A program made the translations under genes and the position numbers. Source: Flavobacteriales bacterium UBA7666 (lineage in GTDB: Bacteria; Bacteroidota; Bacteroidia; Flavobacteriales_D; Crocinitomicaceae). Taken from it: 64,000 bases of DNA. Below, in pieces: positions 8,399-16,311 of the stretch (the stretch's first letter is position 1; every line of letters begins with the position of its first letter). The stretch spans positions 71,674 through 135,673 of the forward strand of contig DLHO01000016.1 in assembly GCA_002483265.1 (NCBI GenBank), written 5' to 3'. The notes under the pieces were generated by a model. It saw nothing but the letters and a program-made list of their open reading frames with translations, did not search any database and was not told the origin of the DNA.

Positions 8399-8875
8399 TT
8401 AATCCAATGATCTGGAAAGTAACGAAATCATTGCTAAAATCACAATGAAAAGCTGTGTTGCTGTTTCGTCATCCAGAGTAACTCCTTCAGCATCTTCCAT
8501 TCCGATTTCCATCGCTAAAAATTTCACCAAATCAGGTTGGTCTGAAAACTCTTCTAAAATTGCTTCATCTTCATTTTCGAAATACTGATCTAACAATTGG
8601 AAATAAGGTTCTTCAAACTCATCGATTTGCTCATCAGTTACACTTTTTGGATGCAATCCTGCTTGTGAATAAGCTTCTAAAACAACTGTGAAATAATAAA
8701 TCAATAGACTTTCCAGTCCTTCATTTTGGTACTCCTGTGCTGCAGACATAATGTATCCCAAGAGTACAGGTTGTGCAGTTGTTTGTGCTTCGGACAATCT
8801 GTCCAATGCGTTGTCATCCAGGCTATCAACTTTTCCGATAGCTGCTTCAATGTGTCCTATTGAGACTTGTGCCAT
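8399..8875 (-). CDS. Conserved acidic protein of unknown function
   Basis: A 158-residue strongly acidic protein with no signal peptide and no motif I recognise. It is mostly helical by composition, with an acidic middle (QIDEFEEPYFQLLDQYFENE) and a hydrophobic C-terminal helix (LFIVILAMISLLS) that could be buried or membrane-associated. It is the first gene of a short unit with the PaaI-like thioesterase (7 bp gap). A -7 box on the minus strand lies at 8900-8893. No function can be assigned. Confidence 0.65.
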   Translation of the reverse strand: MAQVSIGHIEAAIGKVDSLDDNALDRLSEAQTTAQPVLLGYIMSAAQEYQNEGLESLLIYYFTVVLEAYSQAGLHPKSVTDEQIDEFEEPYFQLLDQYFENEDEAILEEFSDQPDLVKFLAMEIGMEDAEGVTLDDETATQLFIVILAMISLLSRSLD

Positions 8876-8892
8876 GTGTTTTTATTTTTTGG

Positions 8893-8900
8893 CAAATGTA
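8893..8900 (-). promoter_or_regulatory. Bacteroidota -7 promoter box (TACATTTG)
   Basis: An exact TAnnTTTG match on the minus strand, 18 bp before the start of the acidic protein gene. No convincing -33 box was found. Confidence 0.5.
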
Positions 8901-9003
8901 CTGTAATCTTTAGAGAAATGATTCCGATACCCCTTTTCATTTATGAAAAATTATGTCGTCGAAAATCTGTAAAAATCAACAAGTTTGCGAATTGGATAAA
9001 TAC

Positions 9004-9011
9004 TATCTTTG
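9004..9011 (+). promoter_or_regulatory. Bacteroidota -7 promoter box (TATCTTTG) for the DUF2461 gene
   Basis: Exact TAnnTTTG match ending 5 bp before the ATG at 9016, with TTTG at 8984-8987 as a possible -33 element. The leader would be extremely short, so the mRNA may be nearly leaderless. This position also argues against starts farther upstream. Confidence 0.55.
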
Positions 9012-9015
9012 GGGC

Positions 9016-9690
9016 ATGGCATATTTTACAAAAGATTATCTTGATTTCTTTATTGAATTGGCTGCAAACAACAATAAGGATTGGTTTGATTTAAATAGGA
9101 AGCGTTATGAAAATTCAGTAAAAAAACCTTTCGCGGATTTTGTTCAGGTATTTATCAATCATTTGGCTAAATCACACCCAAGCTTCAAAGACCTTACGGC
9201 ATCCGAGTGTATTTTTAGAATCAATAGAGATATTCGATTTTCCAAGGATAAAACTCCTTACAAACTAATGTGTTCAGCTGTGGTGGCGCCAAATGGCAAG
9301 AAATCGAAAAGTATTCATGGTGTCTATTTTGAATTCGGCCCTGAAGAAGTGCGTGTTTATGGTGGTGTTTACGAAATTGAAAAAGAGGATTTGTTTTTAG
9401 TTCGTGAAGGAATTGCACACAATTTGAAAGAATTTAATTCGTTGATTACGGATAAAAAATTTGTAGAAGTTTTCGGTGAAGTTCGCGGTGACCGAAATAA
9501 AATTGCTCCTAAAGAATTTAAAGAAGAAGCTGAAAAGCAACCCTATATTTTAAATAAACAATGGTATTTCTTTACGAAGTTCGATGCGACATTGATTTTG
9601 GAAGATAAGCTATTGGAAACACTTGATCATTGCTTTCAGGTTGGTTTGCCACTTGAAACGTTTTTTAATAAATTCATTCAAAGACCTTAA
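9016..9690 (+). CDS. DUF2461 (TIGR02453) family protein
   Basis: A 224-residue cytosolic protein. It matches the DUF2461 pattern from its first residues (FTKDYLDFFIELAANNNKDWF, then NRKRYENSVKKPF) and through the conserved INRDIRFSKDKTPYK and GVYFEFGPEEVRVYGGVY. The family is widespread and has no known function. The ATG at 9016 is chosen over the ATG at 8953 because the family alignment begins here and a -7 promoter box lies between the two. The S9 peptidase follows after 3 bp, so they are likely transcribed together. Confidence 0.87.
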   Translation: MAYFTKDYLDFFIELAANNNKDWFDLNRKRYENSVKKPFADFVQVFINHLAKSHPSFKDLTASECIFRINRDIRFSKDKTPYKLMCSAVVAPNGKKSKSIHGVYFEFGPEEVRVYGGVYEIEKEDLFLVREGIAHNLKEFNSLITDKKFVEVFGEVRGDRNKIAPKEFKEEAEKQPYILNKQWYFFTKFDATLILEDKLLETLDHCFQVGLPLETFFNKFIQRP

Positions 9691-9693
9691 TTT

Positions 9694-11826
9694 ATGAATA
9701 AGTATTTTGGACTAACACTATTTGTGATCCTTGGATTTGGCACAGTTGCACAAAAAAAGCAATTATCTCTTTCTGATGCCGTATTGCAGCAGAATAGAGC
9801 TTTTAGAGATGAGCAGTGCAATTCAATTACCTGGATTCCGGGTACGGATTCTTATATCTATGTAAGTAACAATTATCAGACAATGTATCAGGCTTCTGTT
9901 AAAAAAACAGATCCGGAGCAAATTTTGACCATTCAGGAAGCAAACAAGATACTTAGTTCTCAGCTGTATAGTTTTTATGGTTTTTCTTTTAGAAATACAG
10001 ATGAATTATTGTTAACTGATGGGAATAACTATTACTCATTGAATCTAAAAACGAAAACAGGTTCAAAATTGGTTTCTGTTGTAGAAGGCGGAGCAGGTGC
10101 TGAGTATGAAATGACAACGGGAAGTGTTGCTTATACTCTTGAAAATAATTTGTGGATTGTCAACTCGAAAGGAGAGAAGATTGCAGTTACTTCTAATACA
10201 GATAAAAATATTGTTTCCGGACAAACAATTGCTCGTAGCGAGTTTGGCATTACGGATGGTATTTTTTGGTCGGGAAAAGGAGCTTATTTGGCTTTCTATC
10301 AAAAAGACGAAACAAATGTGAAGGAATATCCTTTGGTTGACATTACAAAAGTTCCTGCTGAATTGATGAATATAAAATATCCGATGGCAGGACAGGGTTC
10401 TGAAAAGCCAAAAGTCGGTATTTATTCTGTTTCATCTGGAAAGACTGTTTTTGTTTCTCCGTTAGGTGCTGCAGATAGCTACCTTACAAATTTGTGTTGG
10501 ACACCGGATGAAAATTTCATTCTGATTGCGGAAGTGAATCGCGAACAAAATCATATGTTGCTAAACCAGTACGATGCAAAAACGGGTGCTTTTGTCAGAA
10601 CGATTTTAGAAGAACAAAATGAGAAATGGGTAGAGCCGGAACACGCAGCATTTTTTCCTATGGCTAACTCCAATAATTTTGTTTGGGTTTCAGAGAAAGA
10701 TGGGTTTAACAATTTATACTATTACTCATTAGATGGGAAATTGATCAAGCAGCTGACTACAAATAAGTTTGTAGCGAAACAAATTTTGCAATCAATTAAT
10801 AAAGGGAAGGAAATTGTTTTCGCAGCAACAGGAACAAGTCCTTTGAATACCTTGTTTTATGCCGTTGATTTAAATGGAAAACAACGCTGTTTAACATTGG
10901 AAGAGGGAACTCATGGAATTGTAATTAACGATCTGAATACCTATATAATTGATCAATATTCCTCTCATTCGGTGCCTGGTAAAGTTGAGTTAAAAACAGT
11001 AGCAGGGAAAATCACAAAAACGCTTTCCGTATCAAAAAATAAATTGGCTGAACTTCAAATTGGAACAGCTGATATTGGTCAAATCAAAGCAGAAGATGGT
11101 TCTGTCTTATACACAAGACTTATCAAGCCAAGTAATTTTGATCCAACTAAAAAGTATCCTGTAATGGTTTACGTTTATGGAGGGCCACATGCACAAATGA
11201 TTACAAATTCCTGGTTAGATGGTGCTAATTTATGGATGTACTGGATGGCTGAACAAGGTTATTTGGTGTTTACATTGGATAACCGCGGCTCAGGTGAACG
11301 TGGCTTTGGTTTTGAAAATCAGATCCATAGACAATTGGGTGTTGTTGAGATAAAGGATCAAATGAAAGGAATTGATTATTTGAGATCACTAGCCTATGTA
11401 GATACATCTCGTTTTGCGGTTCATGGTTGGTCGTTTGGTGGATTTATGACGACATCATTGATGTTGAAACAATCTGAAACGTTTAAAGTTGGTGTTGCAG
11501 GTGGTCCTGTTACTGATTGGAAATACTATGAAGTAATGTATGGTGAACGCTATATGGATCGTCCGGAGGAGAATGCCAAAGGATATGAAGAAGCTTCTTT
11601 ATTTTCACATGCGAATAAATTGAAAGGTGATTTGCTGTTAATTCATGGAACAGTTGATGATGTGGTTGTTCCTCAGCATAACGACGCATTAATTAAGAAA
11701 TTCGTAGATCTTGGAATTCAGATTGATTTTTTCCATTACCCAATGCATAAACACAATGTGATAGGGAAGGATAGAGTACACTTAATTCAGAAAGTATTGG
11801 ATTACATTATTGAGAATAATAAGTAA
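9694..11826 (+). CDS. Dipeptidyl peptidase IV (S9B prolyl oligopeptidase family)
   Basis: A 710-residue exported serine peptidase that removes Xaa-Pro dipeptides from peptide N-termini in the periplasm or envelope. A signal peptide covers about residues 1-20. Residues 30-450 form the beta-propeller (repeated WT/WS-type blades such as SITWIPGTDSYIYVSNN and LCWTPDENFILIAEVNRE). The alpha/beta-hydrolase domain holds the triad: Ser580 in GWSFGGF, an Asp at 655-656 in GTVDDVVVP and His687 in YPMHKHNV. The oxyanion Tyr motif VYVYGGPHAQ is also present. It probably shares a promoter with the DUF2461 gene and ends at a clear terminator. Confidence 0.93.
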   Translation: MNKYFGLTLFVILGFGTVAQKKQLSLSDAVLQQNRAFRDEQCNSITWIPGTDSYIYVSNNYQTMYQASVKKTDPEQILTIQEANKILSSQLYSFYGFSFRNTDELLLTDGNNYYSLNLKTKTGSKLVSVVEGGAGAEYEMTTGSVAYTLENNLWIVNSKGEKIAVTSNTDKNIVSGQTIARSEFGITDGIFWSGKGAYLAFYQKDETNVKEYPLVDITKVPAELMNIKYPMAGQGSEKPKVGIYSVSSGKTVFVSPLGAADSYLTNLCWTPDENFILIAEVNREQNHMLLNQYDAKTGAFVRTILEEQNEKWVEPEHAAFFPMANSNNFVWVSEKDGFNNLYYYSLDGKLIKQLTTNKFVAKQILQSINKGKEIVFAATGTSPLNTLFYAVDLNGKQRCLTLEEGTHGIVINDLNTYIIDQYSSHSVPGKVELKTVAGKITKTLSVSKNKLAELQIGTADIGQIKAEDGSVLYTRLIKPSNFDPTKKYPVMVYVYGGPHAQMITNSWLDGANLWMYWMAEQGYLVFTLDNRGSGERGFGFENQIHRQLGVVEIKDQMKGIDYLRSLAYVDTSRFAVHGWSFGGFMTTSLMLKQSETFKVGVAGGPVTDWKYYEVMYGERYMDRPEENAKGYEEASLFSHANKLKGDLLLIHGTVDDVVVPQHNDALIKKFVDLGIQIDFFHYPMHKHNVIGKDRVHLIQKVLDYIIENNK

Positions 11827-11847
11827 ACTTTGATGTTTTAGATGGAG

Positions 11848-11877
11848 AGAGGAGATATTTATTTCCTCTTTTTTTTT
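11848..11877 (+). terminator. Rho-independent terminator after the S9 peptidase
   Basis: AGAGGAGAT (11848-11856) pairs with ATTTCCTCT (11861-11869) around a 4-nt loop, with one G-U pair, followed by nine T. Confidence 0.85.
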
Positions 11878-11891
11878 AACTTCAAATAATT

Positions 11892-11908
11892 ATGACTAAA
11901 TTAGTCAT
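11892..11908. promoter_or_regulatory. 17-bp perfect palindrome upstream of fic, candidate operator
   Basis: ATGACTAA-A-TTAGTCAT is a perfect inverted repeat with a single central base. It ends 17 bp before the fic ATG and directly upstream of TATTATTG (11912-11919), a one-mismatch -7 box. A repressor bound here would block the promoter. The encoded protein has its own HTH domain, so autoregulation is likely. Confidence 0.6.
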
Positions 11909-11925
11909 GTTTATTATTGTCAATA

Positions 11926-12969
11926 ATGAAGAGTATTATTCAAAATGCTAGAAAATCAAAAGGAATGCGTTCTAGAGAGCTTGCAAGCCTGCTTGGTGTG
12001 GATCAATCCTTGATTAGTAAGTTTGAGAATGGAAAACGTATTCCATCAGAATCTCAATTAATTCAAATTTCAAATATTCTTGGGATTAATTTGGATGAAT
12101 TAATGAAAGCATGGTTAATGCAGAAAGTATTAGGAGATGTGAAGCAGTATTCATTCGCTGATGAGGTTTTAACCATGGTTCAGGAAGAATTAGCTAGTTA
12201 TCATCCTAAAAGAAGGTTTGATGATTTATCTATTGAGAAAACATTAGGAGAAATAGATTCTTTGAAGCAACAACTGGATCAAATTCGCACATTCGAGAAT
12301 CATCGCATTACTGAGGCGTTGGAATTGGAATACACCTTTGAAAGCAATCGGATAGAAGGAAATACTTTAACACTTCGTGAAACAGATCTTGTAATTAATA
12401 GGGGTTTAACAGTTTCAGGAAAAAGCATGCGTGAACATTTGGAAGCAATTAATCACGATGATGCAATTCATTATGTGAAAGAATTGATCACCAAGGATGC
12501 AGTAATTACCAAGAGAGAAGTTTTAGGAATTCATAATTTGGTCCTTCGAGGGATACTTCCGGAGGAGGCGGGAAGGTTTCGGAGAATTCAAGTAATGATT
12601 CAGGGAAGTAGTCATATGCCGCCAGCTCCTTATCTCGTTGAAAAGCAAATGGAAGATTACTTCATATGGTATGAGCGAAACAGATCAAGTTTACATCCTA
12701 TAGTATTGGCAGCTGAAATGCATGAGCGTTTGGTTACAATACATCCTTTCATAGATGGAAATGGGAGAACATCTCGTTTAATTATGAATATGATCCTATT
12801 ACAAAATGGTTTCGTAATTGCAAATATCAAAGGAGATAATACCTCACGTTACAATTATTATGAGGCACTTGATGATGTTCAAACTTCTGGAAATAAGGAT
12901 TCTTTTATTCGCTTTGTTGCTGAAATCGAGAAACAAAGTCTGGAAAGATATCTTTCCATTTTGAAATAG
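11926..12969 (+). CDS. HTH-Fic protein (class II Fic/AMPylator with XRE-type DNA-binding domain)
   Basis: A 347-residue protein. Residues 1-60 form an XRE-type helix-turn-helix (RSRELASLLGVDQSLISKFE). The Fic domain follows, with the full active-site motif HPFIDGNGRTSR beginning at His273, so it should be catalytically competent for AMP transfer to a protein target. An inhibitory-helix motif SNRIEG at residues 140-145 fits [S/T]xxxE[G/N] and lies N-terminal to the Fic fold, making it class II (self-inhibited). The ATG at 11926 is chosen; the upstream alternative is a TTG inside the promoter. No separate antitoxin gene is adjacent. It is monocistronic, with terminators on both sides and a palindromic operator upstream. 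Confidence 0.92.
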   Translation: MKSIIQNARKSKGMRSRELASLLGVDQSLISKFENGKRIPSESQLIQISNILGINLDELMKAWLMQKVLGDVKQYSFADEVLTMVQEELASYHPKRRFDDLSIEKTLGEIDSLKQQLDQIRTFENHRITEALELEYTFESNRIEGNTLTLRETDLVINRGLTVSGKSMREHLEAINHDDAIHYVKELITKDAVITKREVLGIHNLVLRGILPEEAGRFRRIQVMIQGSSHMPPAPYLVEKQMEDYFIWYERNRSSLHPIVLAAEMHERLVTIHPFIDGNGRTSRLIMNMILLQNGFVIANIKGDNTSRYNYYEALDDVQTSGNKDSFIRFVAEIEKQSLERYLSILK

Positions 12970-12985
12970 GGATGCGTTTTTGTTA

Positions 12986-13032
12986 GGAAATGATGCCGAT
13001 TATTCTTCTGATATTCGGTTCATTTCCTTTTT
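12986..13032 (+). terminator. Rho-independent terminator after fic
   Basis: GGAAATGA (12986-12993) pairs with TCATTTCC (13020-13027), and CCGA (12996-12999) with TCGG (13015-13018), followed by five T. Confidence 0.75.
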
Positions 13033-13038
13033 GAATCT

Positions 13039-13046
13039 TATCTTTG
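13039..13046 (+). promoter_or_regulatory. Bacteroidota -7 promoter box (TATCTTTG) for the E1 gene
   Basis: Exact TAnnTTTG match 19 bp before the ATG at 13066, immediately after the fic terminator. Confidence 0.55.
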
Positions 13047-13065
13047 TTACAAAAAATACCCCAAA

Positions 13066-15156
13066 ATGGCAGATACTCTTTCGAAGACCATGAAATCTAC
13101 TGTTAAGACAAGTAAAGATGTTTTGTTGAAGGCCTTTCGTTTAATGGCTACAGCAAAAACATTGGCTGAAAAATACGAGGCAAATAAAGAAGTTACTGCG
13201 AAATATGTGCACGCTACTTCCAGAGGGCATGAAGCTATTCAATTGGCTGTTGGTTTGCAATTAAAACCACAAGATTGGGTTTCGCCATACTATCGAGATG
13301 ACAGTATTCTATTGGGTATTGGAATGACTCCATATGAATTAATGCTTCAGGTATTCGCGAAAAAGGATGATCCGTTCTCCGGTGGAAGAACTTATTATTC
13401 TCATCCTTCGTTGAAGCGAGATGATATGCCAAAAATTCCTCATCAATCTTCTGCAACTGGTATGCAGGCTATTCCTACTACTGGAATAGCGATGGGAATT
13501 CAATACAAGGAAAAAACAGGTGTTGCCGAGGATTATAACGGGGAGAATCCTGTTGTGGTTTGTTCTTTGGGAGATGCATCTTGTACTGAAGGAGAGGTTT
13601 CTGAAGCATTTCAGATGGCGGCTCTTAAACAATTTCCCATTGTTTATTTAGTTCAGGACAATGGATGGGATATTTCTGCAAATGCTGCTGAAACTAGAGC
13701 GCAGGATATTACACATTATGCACAAGGATTTAAAGGTATCGAAGTTCGAACAATTGATGGAAGTGATTTTGATTTGTCTTTTCAAACTGTTCAGGAAGTT
13801 TTCGAGATTGTAAGAAAAGAGAGAAGACCTTTTATTATTCATGCGAAAGTGCCACTTCTAGGTCATCATACTTCAGGTGTGAGAAAAGAATGGTACCGAG
13901 ATGATTTGGAGGAAGCTGCAACAAGAGATCCTTATCCGAAATTGAAAGAACTTATTCGTGATCTGGAAGGAGAAGCGGATATCATTAATATTGAGGCAGA
14001 CGTTAGGAAATTAGTTGACGCTGATTACGATAAAGCATTGAATGCTGAAGACCCTACTCCGGCAAGTGTCACGGACTTTATCTTCGCTCCGACACCAATT
14101 ACGGAAGAGAAAGGTGAACGTGAACCAGCTGGAAAGAAAAAAACGGTAATGGTTGACAGTGCATTATTTGCTGTACGCGAGATTATGTCTGAACATCCGG
14201 AAGCATTGCTTTATGGACAAGATGTAGGTGGTCGATTGGGTGGCGTTTTCAGAGAAGCTGCAACGCTTGCTCAAACATTCGGCGATGATCGTGTTTTTAA
14301 TACACCTATTCAAGAAGCATTTATAATCGGTTCCACAGTTGGTATGTCAGCAGTTGGACTCAAGCCATTTGTTGAAGTACAGTTTGCAGATTATATCTGG
14401 CCGGGATTAAATCAGTTGTTCACTGAAGTTTCGCGGTCTAATTATTTGTCAAATGGAAAATGGCCTGTGAGTTGTGTGATCCGAGTTCCAATCGGAGCTT
14501 ATGGTTCAGGTGGGCCTTACCATTCTTCAAGTGTTGAATCCGTTTTGGCAAATATTCGTGGTATAAAAGTAGTTTATCCTTCTACTGGCGCAGATTTGAA
14601 AGGTTTGATGAAAGCTGCTTATTATGATCCGAATCCAGTTGTGATTTTGGAGCACAAAGGGTTGTATTGGTCTAAGATTCCCGGTACTGAAGGAGCCATG
14701 TCAATCGAACCTGATGAAAATTACATCATTCCGATTGGTAAAGCCCGAATTGTACAGGAAGCTTCAGATTCGGCTATCAAAAAAGGAGAGTCTTGTGTAG
14801 TAATTACTTATGGACGAGGAGTTTATTGGACTTTAGAAGCTTCAAAGCATTTCGAAGGGAAAGTAGAGATTCTGGATTTACGTTCAATTAATCCTCTAGA
14901 CATGGAGGCTATTGTTTCCTCTGTTGAAAAACATGGAAAGGTACTTTTAGTGACGGAAGAATCTGTTGAAGCATCCTTTACACTTGGTTTAGCAGGTCGA
15001 ATTCAAAGAGATTGCTTTAAATTTTTGGATGCTCCTATTGGCTTGATTGGTGCGATTGATACACCGGCAATTCCTTTGAATTCAACTCTTGAGGCAGAGC
15101 TCTTGCCGAATGCAGATAAAGTTCAAGCAGGACTTGATAATTTGTTTTCTTTTTAA
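13066..15156 (+). CDS. Branched-chain 2-oxoacid dehydrogenase E1, fused alpha and beta subunits
   Basis: A 696-residue fusion. Residues about 15-330 are the E1 alpha part with the thiamine diphosphate motif GDASCTEGEVSEAF ending in QDNGWDISAN, and the phosphorylation-loop-like region GHHTSGVRKEWYRDD. Residues about 360-694 are the beta part (ALLYGQDVGGRLGGVFREA, NTPIQEAFIIGSTVGMS, GAYGSGGPYHSSSVE). The complex decarboxylates 2-oxoisovalerate and related acids to branched acyl-CoA, which also primes iso-fatty acid synthesis in this phylum. Fused E1 is common in Bacteroidota and is not a frameshift product. E2 and E3 are not in the window. It has its own promoter and no partner gene downstream. 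Confidence 0.9.
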   Translation: MADTLSKTMKSTVKTSKDVLLKAFRLMATAKTLAEKYEANKEVTAKYVHATSRGHEAIQLAVGLQLKPQDWVSPYYRDDSILLGIGMTPYELMLQVFAKKDDPFSGGRTYYSHPSLKRDDMPKIPHQSSATGMQAIPTTGIAMGIQYKEKTGVAEDYNGENPVVVCSLGDASCTEGEVSEAFQMAALKQFPIVYLVQDNGWDISANAAETRAQDITHYAQGFKGIEVRTIDGSDFDLSFQTVQEVFEIVRKERRPFIIHAKVPLLGHHTSGVRKEWYRDDLEEAATRDPYPKLKELIRDLEGEADIINIEADVRKLVDADYDKALNAEDPTPASVTDFIFAPTPITEEKGEREPAGKKKTVMVDSALFAVREIMSEHPEALLYGQDVGGRLGGVFREAATLAQTFGDDRVFNTPIQEAFIIGSTVGMSAVGLKPFVEVQFADYIWPGLNQLFTEVSRSNYLSNGKWPVSCVIRVPIGAYGSGGPYHSSSVESVLANIRGIKVVYPSTGADLKGLMKAAYYDPNPVVILEHKGLYWSKIPGTEGAMSIEPDENYIIPIGKARIVQEASDSAIKKGESCVVITYGRGVYWTLEASKHFEGKVEILDLRSINPLDMEAIVSSVEKHGKVLLVTEESVEASFTLGLAGRIQRDCFKFLDAPIGLIGAIDTPAIPLNSTLEAELLPNADKVQAGLDNLFSF

Positions 15157-15188
15157 ATCACAAATTTCTGGATATCCAAACTTCCTAG

Positions 15189-15265
15189 TTTGAAAGGTGG
15201 GGTATCTATGCTTAATCCATACTTGAAAGTGGCAGTATCCACGTTTGAAAGTGGGAGTGTTTGTA
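15189..15265. repeat. Degenerate tandem repeat (~22-bp unit, TTTGAAAGTGGSAGT)
   Basis: Three copies of a unit reading YTTGAAAGTGGSAGTRTY start at 15189, 15222 and 15244; the last two are in exact 22-bp register. Part of the unit (GGGAGTGTTTG) recurs just downstream (near 15344) before the lpxD-like gene, and TTGAAATTGGGAGTG appears at 56331. No coding function is seen. Confidence 0.5.
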
Positions 15266-15362
15266 AATCAAACTAAAGCTGTGTTTTTGGAGAGTGTTTC
15301 GAATTAACATCTCAAAGAGGATAACAATTTGACTTCACTTCTGGGAGTGTTTGATTAATGGA

Positions 15363-15387
15363 TACCTTCGTTTATTAAACGAAGGTA
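15363..15387. promoter_or_regulatory. 25-bp perfect palindrome abutting the lpxD-like start codon
   Basis: TACCTTCGTTTA (15363-15374) and TAAACGAAGGTA (15376-15387) are perfect inverted repeats around a single T. The ATG begins at the next base (15388). In RNA this gives a hairpin of about 10 bp right where ribosomes bind; in DNA it is a good operator. Either way it should affect expression of the gene. Confidence 0.6.
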
Positions 15388-16311
15388 ATGCGCATTGGTT
15401 CAAATAACACAGTAGGAGATATAGCTCGATTTTTGGGTAGAAAAGTTATTGGAGATGACAGTCTGATAGTTACAGGAATTAATGAGATTCATCGTGTTGA
15501 ATCCGGTGATTTGGTTTTTGTTGATCATCCGAAATACTACGACAAAGCTCTCAATTCAGCCGCTTCATTTGTTTTGATTGACCGTGAAGTTCCTGTTCCG
15601 GAAGGAAAGGCTCTTATTATTTCTCCCGAACCATTCGATGATTACAATAAATTGACTAAGAAGTTTTCTCCTTACAGACCTCAGATGTCTATGACCGGAG
15701 AAAATTGTCAGATTGCCGATTCAGCACATCTTTCTCCCAACTGTTTTATTGGTCATGACGTAATTATCGGTGAAAATGTCACTATTCATCCCGGAGCGTA
15801 TATCGGAGATGGAACAGTAATCGAAGAAAATGTAATCATTGGCCCTAATGCTGTAATAGGTCATTATGCTTTTTATTACAAAAAGAAACCTACAGGCTAC
15901 GATCGAATGCATAGCTGTGGTTTCGTTTATATAGAAAAAAACGCGGAAATTGGAGCAGGATCAACCATTGATGCCGGAGTTAGTGCGATTACACGCATAG
16001 GCGAAGGAACCAAAATTGATAATCTGGTTCAGGTTGGCCATGATACCATTATCGGAAAGAATTGTCTTTTTGCATCTCAGGTAGGAATTGCCGGTTGCTG
16101 CACTATTGGTGATCAGGTTACTTTATGGGGACAGGTCGGCTGTGCTTCAGGAATTACAATTGGAGATGGCGTTGTTGTATTGGCACAATCAGGGATTGGA
16201 AAAAACCTGGAAGCGGGAAAAGTCTATTTCGGAAGTCCTTGTGATGAAGCAAAAATAAAAATGCGCGAATTGGTTGTTTTGAAAAACCTTTCGGAATCAA
16301 GCAAGAAATGA
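15388..16311 (+). CDS. LpxD-like UDP-3-O-acylglucosamine N-acyltransferase (left-handed beta-helix)
   Basis: A 307-residue acyltransferase. The N-terminal LpxD domain (TGINEIHRVESGDLVFVDHP) is followed by many hexapeptide repeats from about residue 105 to 275 (for example VIIGENVTIHPGAYIGDGTV and IGKNCLFASQVGIAGCCTIG), which build a left-handed beta-helix. LpxD adds the N-linked hydroxyacyl chain in lipid A synthesis. Bacteroidota often carry a bifunctional LpxC/FabZ-linked lpxD elsewhere, so this may be a second paralogue; no lpx genes are adjacent to decide. The stop codon overlaps the next start (ATGA), coupling it to a SpoIIE phosphatase. A 25-bp palindrome touches the start codon. Confidence 0.82.
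   Translation: MRIGSNNTVGDIARFLGRKVIGDDSLIVTGINEIHRVESGDLVFVDHPKYYDKALNSAASFVLIDREVPVPEGKALIISPEPFDDYNKLTKKFSPYRPQMSMTGENCQIADSAHLSPNCFIGHDVIIGENVTIHPGAYIGDGTVIEENVIIGPNAVIGHYAFYYKKKPTGYDRMHSCGFVYIEKNAEIGAGSTIDAGVSAITRIGEGTKIDNLVQVGHDTIIGKNCLFASQVGIAGCCTIGDQVTLWGQVGCASGITIGDGVVVLAQSGIGKNLEAGKVYFGSPCDEAKIKMRELVVLKNLSESSKK

Noticed and set aside
11917..11925. TTG start three codons upstream of the fic ATG
   Set aside because: It lies inside the likely -7 box; the ATG at 11926 fits the HTH domain start.
13066..15156. Fused E1 alpha/beta read as a frameshift or assembly join
   Set aside because: Both halves are complete with all motifs and a linker; fused E1 is usual in this phylum.
15189..15265. 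Possible CRISPR array
   Set aside because: Only three degenerate copies, irregular spacing (33 and 22 bp), no unique spacers of uniform size and no cas genes.
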